From: Bacteroidia bacterium
GTDB taxonomy: Bacteria; Bacteroidota; Bacteroidia; Chitinophagales; Chitinophagaceae
Length of the DNA stretch: 64,000 nucleotides
Direction: 5' to 3'
NCBI GenBank assembly: GCA_030429205.1
Contig: JAUICZ010000003.1
Location: 212,135-276,134, forward strand
The position numbers and the translations under genes are program-made. This document shows, piece by piece, positions 1-9,235 of this stretch (positions within the stretch are counted from its first letter, which is position 1; each line of letters opens with the position of its first letter). The notes below the pieces were generated by a model that was not told where the DNA came from, made no database searches, and saw nothing but the letters and a program-made list of their open reading frames with translations.

Positions 1-756
1 CTTCTTAGCTAATGGCGAAGCCTTTACTCTGCCATTATCATCAGAAGAAGTTGATGTATTTGAAGTAGAAGCTGCTACTTCCGGAGCAGAAGCTTTTGGC
101 TGTTCTTTATTTTCTTCCTTTTTATCGCCACCACTATTTTTCTCAGCACTTAAAAACGCCTGAACATCAGTACCTTCTTCTCCAATTATCGCAATAATGT
201 CATTTACCTTAGCTGCCTCACCTTCATTTACTCCTAAATACAATAATGTACCATCTACATAAGGCATAACTTCCATAGTTGCCTTATCGGTTTCTACATC
301 TGCTATTACATCATCGCTATTTACTTTATCGCCTACCTTTTTATGCCACGCTACTATTTTACCTTCGGTCATAGTATCGCTCAACAATGGCATACGTACC
401 ACAGTTGCACTATCAGGCAATGCTACATCCTCGGTAGCCGGTGCTGAGGCTTCTTCAGTAGCAGGTTTTTCTTCCGGTGTGTCATTCTCTTCTTCTAAAA
501 GAGCTTTGTAATCCTCACCTTCATCACCAATAATTGCGATAACCTCATTAACCTTTGCAGCTTTACCTTTTTCTACCCCTACGTACAACAAAGTACCTTC
601 CACATATGGTAATACCTCCATGGTAGCTTTATCGGTTTCTACCTCAGCTATCACGTCATCACCTTTCACCTTGTCTCCCACCTTTTTATGCCACTCAGCT
701 ATTACACCTTCTGTCATGGTGTCGCTTAGTAGCGGCATCCTGATCACTTCTGCCAT
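1..756 (-). CDS. Dihydrolipoamide acyltransferase (E2) of a 2-oxoacid dehydrogenase complex, N-terminal part
   Basis: The gene starts at ATG 756 and leaves the window at its left edge after 252 codons, so the peripheral-subunit-binding and catalytic domains lie outside. Two tandem lipoyl domains are visible. Each has the ETDKATMEV motif, with lipoyl lysines at about residues 43 and 158, and both begin with near-identical segments (MPLLSDTMTEG). They are joined by an acidic, Pro/Ala-rich flexible linker (about 82-117), and a second Ala/Ser/Thr-rich linker follows. E2 carries the acyl group between E1 and E3 in the cytoplasm. The motif is most like pyruvate dehydrogenase E2 (pdhC/aceF), but the substrate cannot be fixed without the catalytic domain. 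It is divergent from the PhoD-like gene. Confidence 0.9.
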   Translation of the reverse strand, partial: MAEVIRMPLLSDTMTEGVIAEWHKKVGDKVKGDDVIAEVETDKATMEVLPYVEGTLLYVGVEKGKAAKVNEVIAIIGDEGEDYKALLEEENDTPEEKPATEEASAPATEDVALPDSATVVRMPLLSDTMTEGKIVAWHKKVGDKVNSDDVIADVETDKATMEVMPYVDGTLLYLGVNEGEAAKVNDIIAIIGEEGTDVQAFLSAEKNSGGDKKEENKEQPKASAPEVAASTSNTSTSSDDNGRVKASPLAKK

Positions 757-786
757 AAACAGTGCTCTTTTTTTAAAATTAGTAGT

Positions 787-794
787 CAAAAGTA
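787..794 (-). promoter_or_regulatory. Possible Bacteroidota -7 element for the E2 gene
   Basis: On the minus strand the sequence is TACTTTTG, a match to the TAnnTTTG -7 consensus of Bacteroidota, about 30 bases before the E2 start codon. No clear -33 TTG is seen at the expected distance, so the call is weak. Confidence 0.35.
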
Positions 795-874
795 AGCATT
801 TCCACCTTTTATTTCATGCTAATTTAACTGCTGAATTTACAGGCCTGATAATAACTATAGTAAATTCACATATT

Positions 875-2230
875 ATGTTTTTAAACAGGTTTCTACTAGC
901 AGTTATATCGACTCTTATCTTCAATATTTGCAGCGCCCAAAAGCTTATCATTTCGGGCCCTATGCAGGGATATACAGAGTACAGAACAGCTCAGATATGG
1001 GTATCAGTTTCTCGTCATGCCGAAGCAGTGCATATTGAGTACTGGAATACAAAAGACTCTGTATCTGATATCGCTATTTATAAGCAACCATTAGGTAATG
1101 AAGTAAACCCCATAAGTATTGAGTTAACAAACCTGCAGCCTAATACTGTTTATGAATATGTAGTTATAGCAAATAGATTTAACGGAAAACCATCGCAATC
1201 TGTAAAAGGTCGGTTCAAGACTATGGAAATTAAGGGTTATAAAGAAGCTCCTGATTTTAGTTTCATAACAGGATCTTGTGCTTTTTTTCCGGATGACATG
1301 AATAGCGACTATGCCAAAAAGCACATTGGTGATCAAAAAATATTTACCACAATGAGTACCACAGGGGCTGACTTTATGCTCTGGCTGGGCGATAATTGGT
1401 ATACGCTGGCGCAAGACTATCATAGCGCATGGGGACTAGCCGACCGTGCCCGAAGAGTAAGAGCAACAGAAGAGTTGCAACCACTACTATCAAGCATGCC
1501 TAACTATGCCATTTGGGACGACCATGATTATGGGCCTAATAATGCAGGCAGCTCATATATCTTAAAAGAAGAAACAAGAGAAGTGTTTAAAAATTACTGG
1601 TGTAACCCCACTTATGGCGAAAATGATAAAGGCATATACACGATGCTTCAATACCACGATGTTTCTTTTATAATGCTGGATGACAGAACATGGCGTAGCT
1701 CTGACAATATGAAAGACAGTGTAGGCGGTAAACCCAACCCCGAAAAAGTAATGTTTGGACCTCAACAAATGAGGTGGTTGAAAGATGTGTTACTCCAAAG
1801 CAACAGCAGCAGTTTTAAGATAATTACTACAGGTAGCCAAATGTTGAATACCTACTCTCCCTACGACTGTTTTTACCACTTCCCTATAGAGTTCAAAGAG
1901 CTGATTGACTTTATAGCGGATAATGATATAGAAGGAGTAGTTTTCTTAACCGGAGACAGACACCACAGCGAAGTATTGAAATATAAACGCAATGGTAAAT
2001 ACCCTCTTTATGAGATGACCGTTTCACCACTTACATCAAGACTGTATGATGCGGGCGGTGTTGAAAAAGGTATGCCGATCCGTATTAAAAAAGTAGAGGG
2101 TATACACAACTTTGGCAAAGTGAGTATTACAGGAGCATATGGTAACAGACAATTAAAACTTAGCTATTATGATAAAGAAGGAAACGAATTAGACAGCTGG
2201 ATTGTAAACCAAAAAGAGCTAAAAGACTAA
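875..2230 (+). CDS. PhoD-like alkaline phosphatase family protein, exported
   Basis: A 451-residue protein beginning at ATG 875. The frame stays open further upstream to 620, but that part lies over the divergent E2 gene and the ATG at 875 is followed at once by a signal peptide (hydrophobic to about residue 20, CSAQ). An N-terminal fibronectin-like region (about 25-118) precedes a metallophosphoesterase domain with GSC (133-135), GDNWY (172-176), WDDHDYGPN (214-222) and GDRHHSE (360-366), which are the metal and active-site motifs of the PhoD family. It probably hydrolyses phosphomono- or diesters outside the cytoplasm. The stop codon overlaps that of dnaX by 4 bases in convergent orientation. 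The family is clear; the substrate is not. Confidence 0.85.
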   Translation: MFLNRFLLAVISTLIFNICSAQKLIISGPMQGYTEYRTAQIWVSVSRHAEAVHIEYWNTKDSVSDIAIYKQPLGNEVNPISIELTNLQPNTVYEYVVIANRFNGKPSQSVKGRFKTMEIKGYKEAPDFSFITGSCAFFPDDMNSDYAKKHIGDQKIFTTMSTTGADFMLWLGDNWYTLAQDYHSAWGLADRARRVRATEELQPLLSSMPNYAIWDDHDYGPNNAGSSYILKEETREVFKNYWCNPTYGENDKGIYTMLQYHDVSFIMLDDRTWRSSDNMKDSVGGKPNPEKVMFGPQQMRWLKDVLLQSNSSSFKIITTGSQMLNTYSPYDCFYHFPIEFKELIDFIADNDIEGVVFLTGDRHHSEVLKYKRNGKYPLYEMTVSPLTSRLYDAGGVEKGMPIRIKKVEGIHNFGKVSITGAYGNRQLKLSYYDKEGNELDSWIVNQKELKD

Positions 2231-3999
2231 TAATCTATTTGCAAACCGAGTGCGTCTTTCAGTTTTCCGAGTGCGGGGTTCTTTTTTACCATATCGTCCA
2301 AGACCTCTTGCTTGCTCCTCACTTTATCTCCCTGTTGTGCCTGCACTTCTTCATTCAGTTTAACCTCTGTTGTTACCCTGACCATGACACCGGTTTTCTC
2401 TCTATAGAATTCAAGGATATCATTCCTTTGTTCCAGCGCATAAGTTTCTGTAAGGTCTGTAGGATTAATGATACGCACCTCATTCGGTGGATGAAACTCA
2501 GGCACCATCAACAACAGCTGGGCATGTAGCATCATTTTATTACTCTCAAGAATATCTTGTTTAAACTCTTCAAATAACTGAGTAACTAATGTCTGTGTCA
2601 ACTCCTTATCTTCTACCTTCTGCTCAACCGCATTGTTCACCACATCATCTATCTCACTCAGCATATTGCTGGATATCCTGCGGGATGCACCTTGCGTTCG
2701 TTTTGCATTAGCAGTTTTTACTGGGGCTGATTGTATAGCCTGCTCAACTGAAGGTTTTGGTATAGGCTTTTCTGTAGGAGAAAGTGCTGGTGGAGGTGAA
2801 GGCGGAGGTGGTGGCTCCTCCGGTTGAACCTGTTCTTGCTTTTTAGGTGGCGGAGCTGCTGCTACCTGACTATCGTTTTTTTTTACCGCGTCAGGTTGTG
2901 TAGCCTGCAGTAAATAACATAGCCTGATGAAACACATCTCTACATGCAGCCTTTTATTCTGGGCATTCCTGTAGTTTAGTATCGCATCACTCAACACATT
3001 GAGTGCAGAAACAATGAATGATGGGGGCATTTGCCCGGCCTTCTCATTATATATTGGTTTATGGTCGTTAGGCACATCCAACAACCTTGCCATACGCGTA
3101 TCTTTGCACAATAGCAAGTTTCTGATGTGGTCTGCCATACCTTCCAATATAACATCCCCCTCAAAACCTCGTTCCAGAGCACTGTCAACCTGCAAAAGCG
3201 TTTCACTGACATCCTGCGCCAATACATGGTCTACTAAACCAAAATAGTAGTCTGCATCCAGCAAATTCAGATGCTCCATCGTATTATTATAAGTCAGCTT
3301 GCCATCTGTAAAGCTGACAATACGATCGAACATACTCAGCGCATCACGCATAGCGCCCTCACTCTTTTGAGCGATAACATGCAATGCTGCTTCATCAGCT
3401 TCCACCCCTTCTTTAAGGGCAATGGCCTGCAGGTGTGCGCTAATGTCATCAGATGTAATTCTTTTAAAGTCGAATATCTGACAGCGACTGAGTATTGTCG
3501 GTAGTATTTTATGCTTCTCTGTAGTCGCCAGAATGAATATCGCGTAAGACGGCGGTTCTTCCAGCGTTTTCAGAAAAGCATTAAAGGCAGAGGCACTCAA
3601 CATGTGTACCTCATCTATAATGTATATTTTGTATTTACCTGCCTGCGGTGCAAACCTTACCTGGTTCACCAACTCTCTGATATCATCTACAGAGTTGTTA
3701 CTGGCAGCATCCAGCTCAAATACATTGAACGAAGTATGGTTATTAAAATTCTGGCAGGTAGCACATTCACCGCAAGCCTCCACTTCAGAAGTAGGGTTCT
3801 CACAGTTAATAGTTTTAGCCAGTATCCTGGCACAAGTAGTTTTACCAACACCACGCGGCCCGCAAAAAAGGTAGGCATGCGCCAGGTGTTCAGACTTAAT
3901 GGCATTCTTCAGCGTAGTGGTAATATGCCCCTGACCAACCACAGTGTCAAATGTCTGCGGGCGGTACTTACGTGCTGATACAATATAATTCTCTGCCAT
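2227..3999 (-). CDS. dnaX: DNA polymerase III subunit gamma/tau
   Basis: This is the clamp-loader ATPase of the replicative polymerase. From ATG 3999 (590 residues) it has the Walker A motif GPRGVGKTT (47-55), the zinc-binding cysteines C66, C76, C79 and C82, and a DEVHML Walker B segment. An AAA+ lid region, a proline-rich linker (positions about 2770-2860) and a tau-like C-terminal domain follow. A TTG four codons upstream is an alternative start but ATG gives the family-typical MAENYIVSARKYRP beginning. I saw no slippery run that would suggest a programmed gamma frameshift. Its end overlaps the convergent PhoD-like gene. Confidence 0.95.
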   Translation of the reverse strand: MAENYIVSARKYRPQTFDTVVGQGHITTTLKNAIKSEHLAHAYLFCGPRGVGKTTCARILAKTINCENPTSEVEACGECATCQNFNNHTSFNVFELDAASNNSVDDIRELVNQVRFAPQAGKYKIYIIDEVHMLSASAFNAFLKTLEEPPSYAIFILATTEKHKILPTILSRCQIFDFKRITSDDISAHLQAIALKEGVEADEAALHVIAQKSEGAMRDALSMFDRIVSFTDGKLTYNNTMEHLNLLDADYYFGLVDHVLAQDVSETLLQVDSALERGFEGDVILEGMADHIRNLLLCKDTRMARLLDVPNDHKPIYNEKAGQMPPSFIVSALNVLSDAILNYRNAQNKRLHVEMCFIRLCYLLQATQPDAVKKNDSQVAAAPPPKKQEQVQPEEPPPPPSPPPALSPTEKPIPKPSVEQAIQSAPVKTANAKRTQGASRRISSNMLSEIDDVVNNAVEQKVEDKELTQTLVTQLFEEFKQDILESNKMMLHAQLLLMVPEFHPPNEVRIINPTDLTETYALEQRNDILEFYREKTGVMVRVTTEVKLNEEVQAQQGDKVRSKQEVLDDMVKKNPALGKLKDALGLQIDY

Positions 4000-4076
4000 C
4001 TTGAAACTCAAAAATAGAAACTAATCAGTCAAAAGGAAAAACAAGTTATGCAGAATATACTTTAGCTTATCAACAG

Positions 4077-5585
4077 TTACTCTTTGGTTATTTCAGGATA
4101 ACGTATCCCTTTTCTCATAAAGTGAGGAAAGTTCGTTGCCAATTTCTTCAACTCTACCACGCCATCACCTCTTTCAGCCACATCTTCTGTATACCCTACA
4201 TAATTTACATACAGATAAAAAATAAGCACTCTATTAAACAGATCAACTTCATCATCGTTAATGATAGATGCCATTTGCTGTTTAAAACTATTCTTGTATT
4301 TAGACTCTGCTATCGACCTGCCCAGCCTGTGTACAGATCCATAGTAATGAAAGCCGGATGGTTCTTTCATCCTCAATGCGACACCTAATATTAATGATGG
4401 CACATCAAAATCCAGCTCCTCCAGTTCTTTTATATATGTCTGCCTGAATTCGTCAGCAATACTGCTGTAAGCTACACTTTCAAACCTGTCATTCATGATA
4501 TCGAGATGAGCTCTTAGAAACACCTCCCACTTCACCGTTTTTGCTGAAAGTTTTGCAATCTCCACCGCATGCAATCTGGGCCTCTGATCTTGACTACATC
4601 CCCCTATTACCCTTCTCGACCTTTTCATTACAAGGGCTTCTTCTGCAAAATTGTACCTCGCGGCATAGTACTCCACACCTGCATCACCCGTTTTATTAGC
4701 TATTGTTTCTTTTACCGCACTTTCCAGCAGCCTTTTAAACTGCTCTTCTTTCGAAAGGATTTGCTCCGTATAGGCTTCCCTTTTAACCCTATATTTTTCT
4801 ACTGAATCATAATACCCTTTATCTTGGTAATTAAGCCCTTCAGGCAAGTCGAATTGCTTAGTTTTTTCATCTACAAACTCAAAAAAAGCATCTCTGTGTT
4901 CTGTTATCACAGGTGCCTTTTCATCATCATAAAGTCGCCAGCCTCCGTCTCGCTTTGCATCTTTTAAAAGCACCTGCTCATTAGTATCTATCATGCAATC
5001 AACATATTGTATCAGCTTCGAACATTTTTCGTTCAACTTTATCGACTTAAACCCATCAGGAATATAAAAGGCATATAAAGATGTTTGCCCGTCATACTCG
5101 TAAGAATCATATATCCATTTGCCTTTCATCTCATCATCATACTGCCCTGTATCTACCTCGTCAACATCAGGGTTACTCCATCTACCCGGCACTACTCCCT
5201 CATAGCGAATCATTTTTTCATCTTCATAACTGGTGTATTTGAACTTGACTACCAACATTTTCTCTGACTGTGCCAATGGATATCGCTGCATAAAATCATC
5301 CAGAGGAATATCATACTTTAAATCCTCTATAGCTCTGTCAACATTTCTCCCTGTATCAAGCGTGACATAATAGCCAAATGTTTGAGGCATGGAATAATAG
5401 TCTCGCCACGGGTCGCAATGTTTATATTTTAAGTTCATAGAATCCACTATAAACTTCAGTTGAGACATAGTGGTATCACTATATATCAAACCATTCTTGT
5501 ATTCTGTAAACTCATACTCTTGTGCTTTGGAAACAAACGAAGGGACGCATAGCGCAAATAGCAAGGAAAAAAGTAAGGGTTTCAT
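4077..5585 (-). CDS. Exported protein of unknown function
   Basis: I do not recognise this 502-residue protein. The ATG at 5585 is preferred to an upstream one at 5726 because a signal peptide starts there (MKPLLFSLLFALC, then SKAQ). The mature part is rich in Tyr, Asp, Glu and Lys, has a charged probably helical middle region (about residues 245-300), and shows no membrane segment, lipobox or repeat. It is likely periplasmic or associated with the outer membrane. It lies between dnaX and an acyltransferase and is not obviously in an operon with either. Confidence 0.65.
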   Translation of the reverse strand: MKPLLFSLLFALCVPSFVSKAQEYEFTEYKNGLIYSDTTMSQLKFIVDSMNLKYKHCDPWRDYYSMPQTFGYYVTLDTGRNVDRAIEDLKYDIPLDDFMQRYPLAQSEKMLVVKFKYTSYEDEKMIRYEGVVPGRWSNPDVDEVDTGQYDDEMKGKWIYDSYEYDGQTSLYAFYIPDGFKSIKLNEKCSKLIQYVDCMIDTNEQVLLKDAKRDGGWRLYDDEKAPVITEHRDAFFEFVDEKTKQFDLPEGLNYQDKGYYDSVEKYRVKREAYTEQILSKEEQFKRLLESAVKETIANKTGDAGVEYYAARYNFAEEALVMKRSRRVIGGCSQDQRPRLHAVEIAKLSAKTVKWEVFLRAHLDIMNDRFESVAYSSIADEFRQTYIKELEELDFDVPSLILGVALRMKEPSGFHYYGSVHRLGRSIAESKYKNSFKQQMASIINDDEVDLFNRVLIFYLYVNYVGYTEDVAERGDGVVELKKLATNFPHFMRKGIRYPEITKE

Positions 5586-5756
5586 ATTCTCAGATTTGGT
5601 TACTATGGTTAAAACGGTCACCAAGCCTGAGATATTATCTTCCGGAATAATGTTAACAAATAACCAGTGCTTAAATAACACTTTGTTATTCATATAGAAA
5701 CATTTCTCAATCTTAATTATTATCACTTAGTTTGGTGCAAGTTTAAAAGACAAGGG

Positions 5757-6827
5757 ATGATAAAGCCACTTACATCGCTGCGATTCTTTTTCGCATTCAT
5801 GGTTTTCCTGAGCCATCTTTGGCTATTAAAAGATGAGTCTCCTTTTTTAAGAGACCTGTATAACAATATATTTTACGAAGGATATATTGGCGTCAGCTTC
5901 TTCTTCATCCTTAGCGGCTTTGTACTTAGCTATAATTATTATGACAGGCTTTCAACTGGAGAAACAAAAGTTCGTCAATTTGGACTAGCCAGGTTTGCAA
6001 GAATATACCCTTTACACTTGCTTACCCTGTTGGTAGCAATACCTTTGTCTTTTGGAGAAAATTTATACTCTTGGGTTACAAAACTCTTTTTGAACCTATT
6101 CTTATTACAAAGCTTTGTACCATCAGACAATATATACTTTTTCTTTAATTCGGTTTCTTGGAGCATATCAGATGAATGGTTCTTCTACTTGATGTTCCCC
6201 CTCATCATATATTTTCTTTTAAAAAGAAAGAATTTGATGGTGATACTTTCATTTATTCTACTCATCCCATTGATGCTGTTATTTACAGATGAAGGGTATC
6301 ATGAAAAGTTGTTTTACATAAGTCCGCTCTTCAGAATTGCAGACTTTACGCTTGGAATACTATTATATAAAGTATACAAGAAAAGAAAAAACACGGCATG
6401 GCTCAATAATAAACGTAATGCAACAATTGCAGAAATCGGCTCCATCCTACTGTTATCTCTTTTTGTAGTATTACATAATTACATACCACAGGGCTATAGA
6501 TATTCTTGCTACTACTGGACACCAATGATATTGTTGATTTATACCTTTTCTTACTCAAAAGGTGCTATATCCAATATTCTGTCAAACAAAATACTAGTGT
6601 TTCTGGGAGAAATCAGCTTTGGCTTTTACATGATACACATGCTTGTCATCAGGTATTATGAATACCTGCCTCAAAAATTTGCTGCACTAAAATACTTGTT
6701 CCCCAAAAACTACATTGAAGCTATCGTTGTGTTTTTTGTAACACTGATACTAAGCATGATAACGTATAAATGGTACGAAACACCGGCAAACAAATTCATC
6801 AAAAAGAAGCTGGGGCCCAAGCCATAG
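5757..6827 (+). CDS. Acyltransferase 3 family integral membrane protein (copy 1)
   Basis: A 356-residue protein with about ten hydrophobic segments. The first membrane segment carries the R-x10-H signature of the acyltransferase-3/OafA family (R9, H20) and a SFFFILSGFVLSY segment follows. Members transfer acetyl or other acyl groups to surface carbohydrates from the cytoplasmic side. The neighbouring gene 6955-8025 is a same-length paralogue, so the pair arose by tandem duplication. The two are nearly identical over the last 90 residues and have diverged most in the middle. The target sugar cannot be read from sequence; the polysaccharide made by the locus 12 kb away is one candidate, by inference only. 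Confidence 0.88.
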   Translation: MIKPLTSLRFFFAFMVFLSHLWLLKDESPFLRDLYNNIFYEGYIGVSFFFILSGFVLSYNYYDRLSTGETKVRQFGLARFARIYPLHLLTLLVAIPLSFGENLYSWVTKLFLNLFLLQSFVPSDNIYFFFNSVSWSISDEWFFYLMFPLIIYFLLKRKNLMVILSFILLIPLMLLFTDEGYHEKLFYISPLFRIADFTLGILLYKVYKKRKNTAWLNNKRNATIAEIGSILLLSLFVVLHNYIPQGYRYSCYYWTPMILLIYTFSYSKGAISNILSNKILVFLGEISFGFYMIHMLVIRYYEYLPQKFAALKYLFPKNYIEAIVVFFVTLILSMITYKWYETPANKFIKKKLGPKP

Positions 6828-6954
6828 AGCCTTATTAAAATTTATAGTAAACCCGACATGTTATATACGTACCAATAAAAATAAGACATTTTTTATTGTA
6901 TGAAACAATTTCACCAACCGACTAACTATTAGTTTAGTAAAACCTTTAAACCCA

Positions 6955-8025
6955 ATGATTAAACCCCTCACATCACTACGATTTTTTTTCGCTTTTATGG
7001 TTTTCCTCCATCACCTCTGGTTTCTATTAGATGAAAATCAGTTTTTGCATGATCTATATGATAATGTACTTAAGGAAGGTTTTATTGGCGTTAGTTTTTT
7101 CTTTATACTTAGTGGTTTTGTATTAAGCTATAACTATTACGACAAGTTCATTAATGGAGAAACTAAATTCAGGCAGTTTAGTCTGGCACGTATAGCAAGA
7201 ATATACCCCCTACATTTATTAACATTACTCATTGCCATTCCGCTGTCTCTTGGCGAAAATGCAATTAGTTGGGGTACAAAATTCATGCTCCACTTATTCC
7301 TCCTGCAGAGTTTTGTTCCTTCCGGGGACACCTACTTCTTCTTTAACTCGGTTTCCTGGAGCATATCAAACGAAATGTTTTTCTATTTAATGTTTCCTCT
7401 ATTAGTTTTTTTTCTATTAAAAAAGCAAAATGTAAAAATTGCACTAGGGTATATACTACTTATTCCGATACTCATATTTATTACGAACGATAGTTATCAC
7501 GAAGCAATATTTGATGTAAACCCATTAACAAGAATAGCCGACTTCATCATTGGAATAATTCTGTATAAAATTTACATCAAGAGAAAAGATACTGAGATAC
7601 TCAACCGAAAGTCAATTGCTAGTATTGTTGAAATAGGGTCTATTGTGCTGCTAGCGGTTTTTCTGTCATTTCATCAATACATTCCAATAGGTTACCGATA
7701 CTCTTGCTACTATTGGCTACCAATGACACTTTTGATCTATACATTTTCATACTCAAAAGGTATTATATCCAATATACTGTCAAACAGAATATTAGTGTTT
7801 CTGGGAGAAATCAGCTTTGGTTTTTACATGATACACATGCTCGCTATCAAGTATTATGAGTACCTACCTCAAAAATTTGCCGCACTAAAATATTTACTGC
7901 CCAAAAGCTACATTGAAGCCATTGTTGTATTTGTTGTAACCCTGATACTAAGTATGATAACGTATAAATGGTACGAAACACCAGCTAACAAATTCATCAA
8001 AAAGAAGCTGGGTTCTAAATTATAG
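6955..8025 (+). CDS. Acyltransferase 3 family integral membrane protein (copy 2)
   Basis: Second member of the tandem pair, also 356 residues and beginning with the same MIKPLTSLRFFFAFMVF segment; R9 and H20 of the family signature are kept, with HH at 19-20 where copy 1 has SH. The 127-base spacer from copy 1 has no gene. The conserved Trp-Ser-Ile-Ser-Asp-Glu-Trp segment of copy 1 reads Trp-Ser-Ile-Ser-Asn-Glu-Met here, a change close to the expected active region. The copies may act on different acceptors or donors. Confidence 0.88.
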   Translation: MIKPLTSLRFFFAFMVFLHHLWFLLDENQFLHDLYDNVLKEGFIGVSFFFILSGFVLSYNYYDKFINGETKFRQFSLARIARIYPLHLLTLLIAIPLSLGENAISWGTKFMLHLFLLQSFVPSGDTYFFFNSVSWSISNEMFFYLMFPLLVFFLLKKQNVKIALGYILLIPILIFITNDSYHEAIFDVNPLTRIADFIIGIILYKIYIKRKDTEILNRKSIASIVEIGSIVLLAVFLSFHQYIPIGYRYSCYYWLPMTLLIYTFSYSKGIISNILSNRILVFLGEISFGFYMIHMLAIKYYEYLPQKFAALKYLLPKSYIEAIVVFVVTLILSMITYKWYETPANKFIKKKLGSKL

Positions 8026-8072
8026 ACAGTTCATGCTATCAATATTTACTACATTTAATAGAAATTGAGTGT

Positions 8073-8195
8073 ATGAAAGCCATATTCAGATCTTTAATAG
8101 CCCTTGCCACTTTGTTGTTCATTTTTGAGAGTTGCCATAAACCGCCAATGAGTACAGGGCATAAAAGCTACAGACACAGCAAAAGAAATAGATAA
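8073..8195 (+). CDS. Small predicted lipoprotein (40 residues)
   Basis: A short reading frame from ATG 8073 to TAA 8193-8195. It encodes a positively charged start (MKAIFR), a hydrophobic stretch, and a lipobox-like FIFESC with the cysteine at 21, followed by a very basic tail (HKSYRHSKRNR). This is the layout of the many tiny lipoproteins that Bacteroidota genomes carry between larger genes. It could also be a chance frame; the signal-peptide organisation is the only support. It follows the acyltransferase pair by 47 bases. Confidence 0.5.
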   Translation: MKAIFRSLIALATLLFIFESCHKPPMSTGHKSYRHSKRNR

Positions 8196-8286
8196 ACACA
8201 GCTGCTTTAGCAACTAATAATCATCTGATTGTATTTGTTTAAACAGCTTTTTAGATTATTTTAGCTTAAAATCAACTGCATAGACA

Positions 8287-9138
8287 ATGAGAAATAAAGC
8301 CGCATGGTGCTTATTGGCCGTTTTTTTACTATCATATCTACCTTCAGAAGCTCAGTTTATTACTAGCTTAAACAGGTACCGCAAACACGACAGAAAGGAA
8401 AATAAGATGAGACTGCAGTTGCACAAACGCATTTATCTTGGTGTTTACGGTCAGCATTTTATGAGTAATTCACTCTCTATGAGAATCAGGGATACTACAT
8501 ACCCTGACCAACAGTCTTTTACAGATAAAGTAAATAAAGGCAGCATAGACACTACGGTTCAAACTAACGCAAGGCTAGGAAAATCTATTACTGCATACTT
8601 GGGTGTATCTGTACCCCTTGCTATGCTGAACAGCAAAAGCATGCTATGCCTGGATATTGAAGGGAACATATTAATGGGCGAAATAACTCATGACACTATT
8701 AATATTCCATTGATATATAAAGACAACCCGGTTCAAGAAAACATGCCTTTCATGATGATGTCTGCTCCGATTAGTTTTAACTATAAGTTCGGTGGAGATG
8801 CCTCTTTAAGCAAAGACAACAGAACCATGCTATCTGCAGGTGCAGGTATTGCAGCCTCTTATACTACTATAACAGGTATTGCAGAAGGTTACACTGCCGA
8901 TCCGATTATTAACGCAGTACCATTTGTAAAAGCAGAGGTAGGCTTTTTAATGGGAGTTGCTGTAAAAATAAGAGGTACTGCTTATATGGGTAACTACAAC
9001 TTTATTGACTACAAGGCAAAAGACTTGGGTAGTGCCAGTGGTGTTATCAGTAAAAACTATTCTGGCAGAATGGGATATAACCTATCTGTAATCATTATGC
9101 CTTTATCATTTACCTGGGATAGAAGGTATATTAGATAA
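8287..9138 (+). CDS. Exported protein, probable outer-membrane barrel, function unknown
   Basis: A 283-residue protein with a signal peptide (residues 1-22, ending EAQ). The mature chain alternates polar and hydrophobic residues in short strands (for example KRIYLGVYGQHF and VKIRGTAYMGNY), which suggests an outer-membrane beta-barrel. It ends in Arg rather than the aromatic residue usual for barrels, so a periplasmic beta-sandwich is possible. I do not recognise the family. A strong terminator follows 20 bases after the stop. Confidence 0.65.
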   Translation: MRNKAAWCLLAVFLLSYLPSEAQFITSLNRYRKHDRKENKMRLQLHKRIYLGVYGQHFMSNSLSMRIRDTTYPDQQSFTDKVNKGSIDTTVQTNARLGKSITAYLGVSVPLAMLNSKSMLCLDIEGNILMGEITHDTINIPLIYKDNPVQENMPFMMMSAPISFNYKFGGDASLSKDNRTMLSAGAGIAASYTTITGIAEGYTADPIINAVPFVKAEVGFLMGVAVKIRGTAYMGNYNFIDYKAKDLGSASGVISKNYSGRMGYNLSVIIMPLSFTWDRRYIR

Positions 9139-9158
9139 TATTTTCTGAAAAATTATTT

Positions 9159-9185
9159 AAGCACCTTTTTATAAGGTGCTTTTTT
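9159..9185 (+). terminator. Rho-independent terminator after the 8287-9138 gene
   Basis: A 9-bp stem (AAGCACCTT paired with AAGGTGCTT) with a 5-base loop is followed by a T run. It separates the exported protein from the mscS-like gene. Confidence 0.85.
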
Positions 9186-9235
9186 GTGGATATTCATTAA
9201 GATTAAATAATTTTAGAGTATTGCAGGAACTAATA

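Noticed and set aside
620..874. Upstream extension of the PhoD-like reading frame by 85 codons
   Set aside because: It lies antisense to the lipoyl-domain gene and its promoter region, and the ATG at 875 starts a proper signal peptide.
3511..3978. A 155-codon open frame antisense to dnaX
   Set aside because: It overlies the dnaX ATPase domain, has a Cys/Arg-rich composition and resembles nothing known.
2227..3999. Programmed frameshift in dnaX
   Set aside because: No A-rich slippery heptamer with a following hairpin was found, and the frame runs through to a full tau-length protein.
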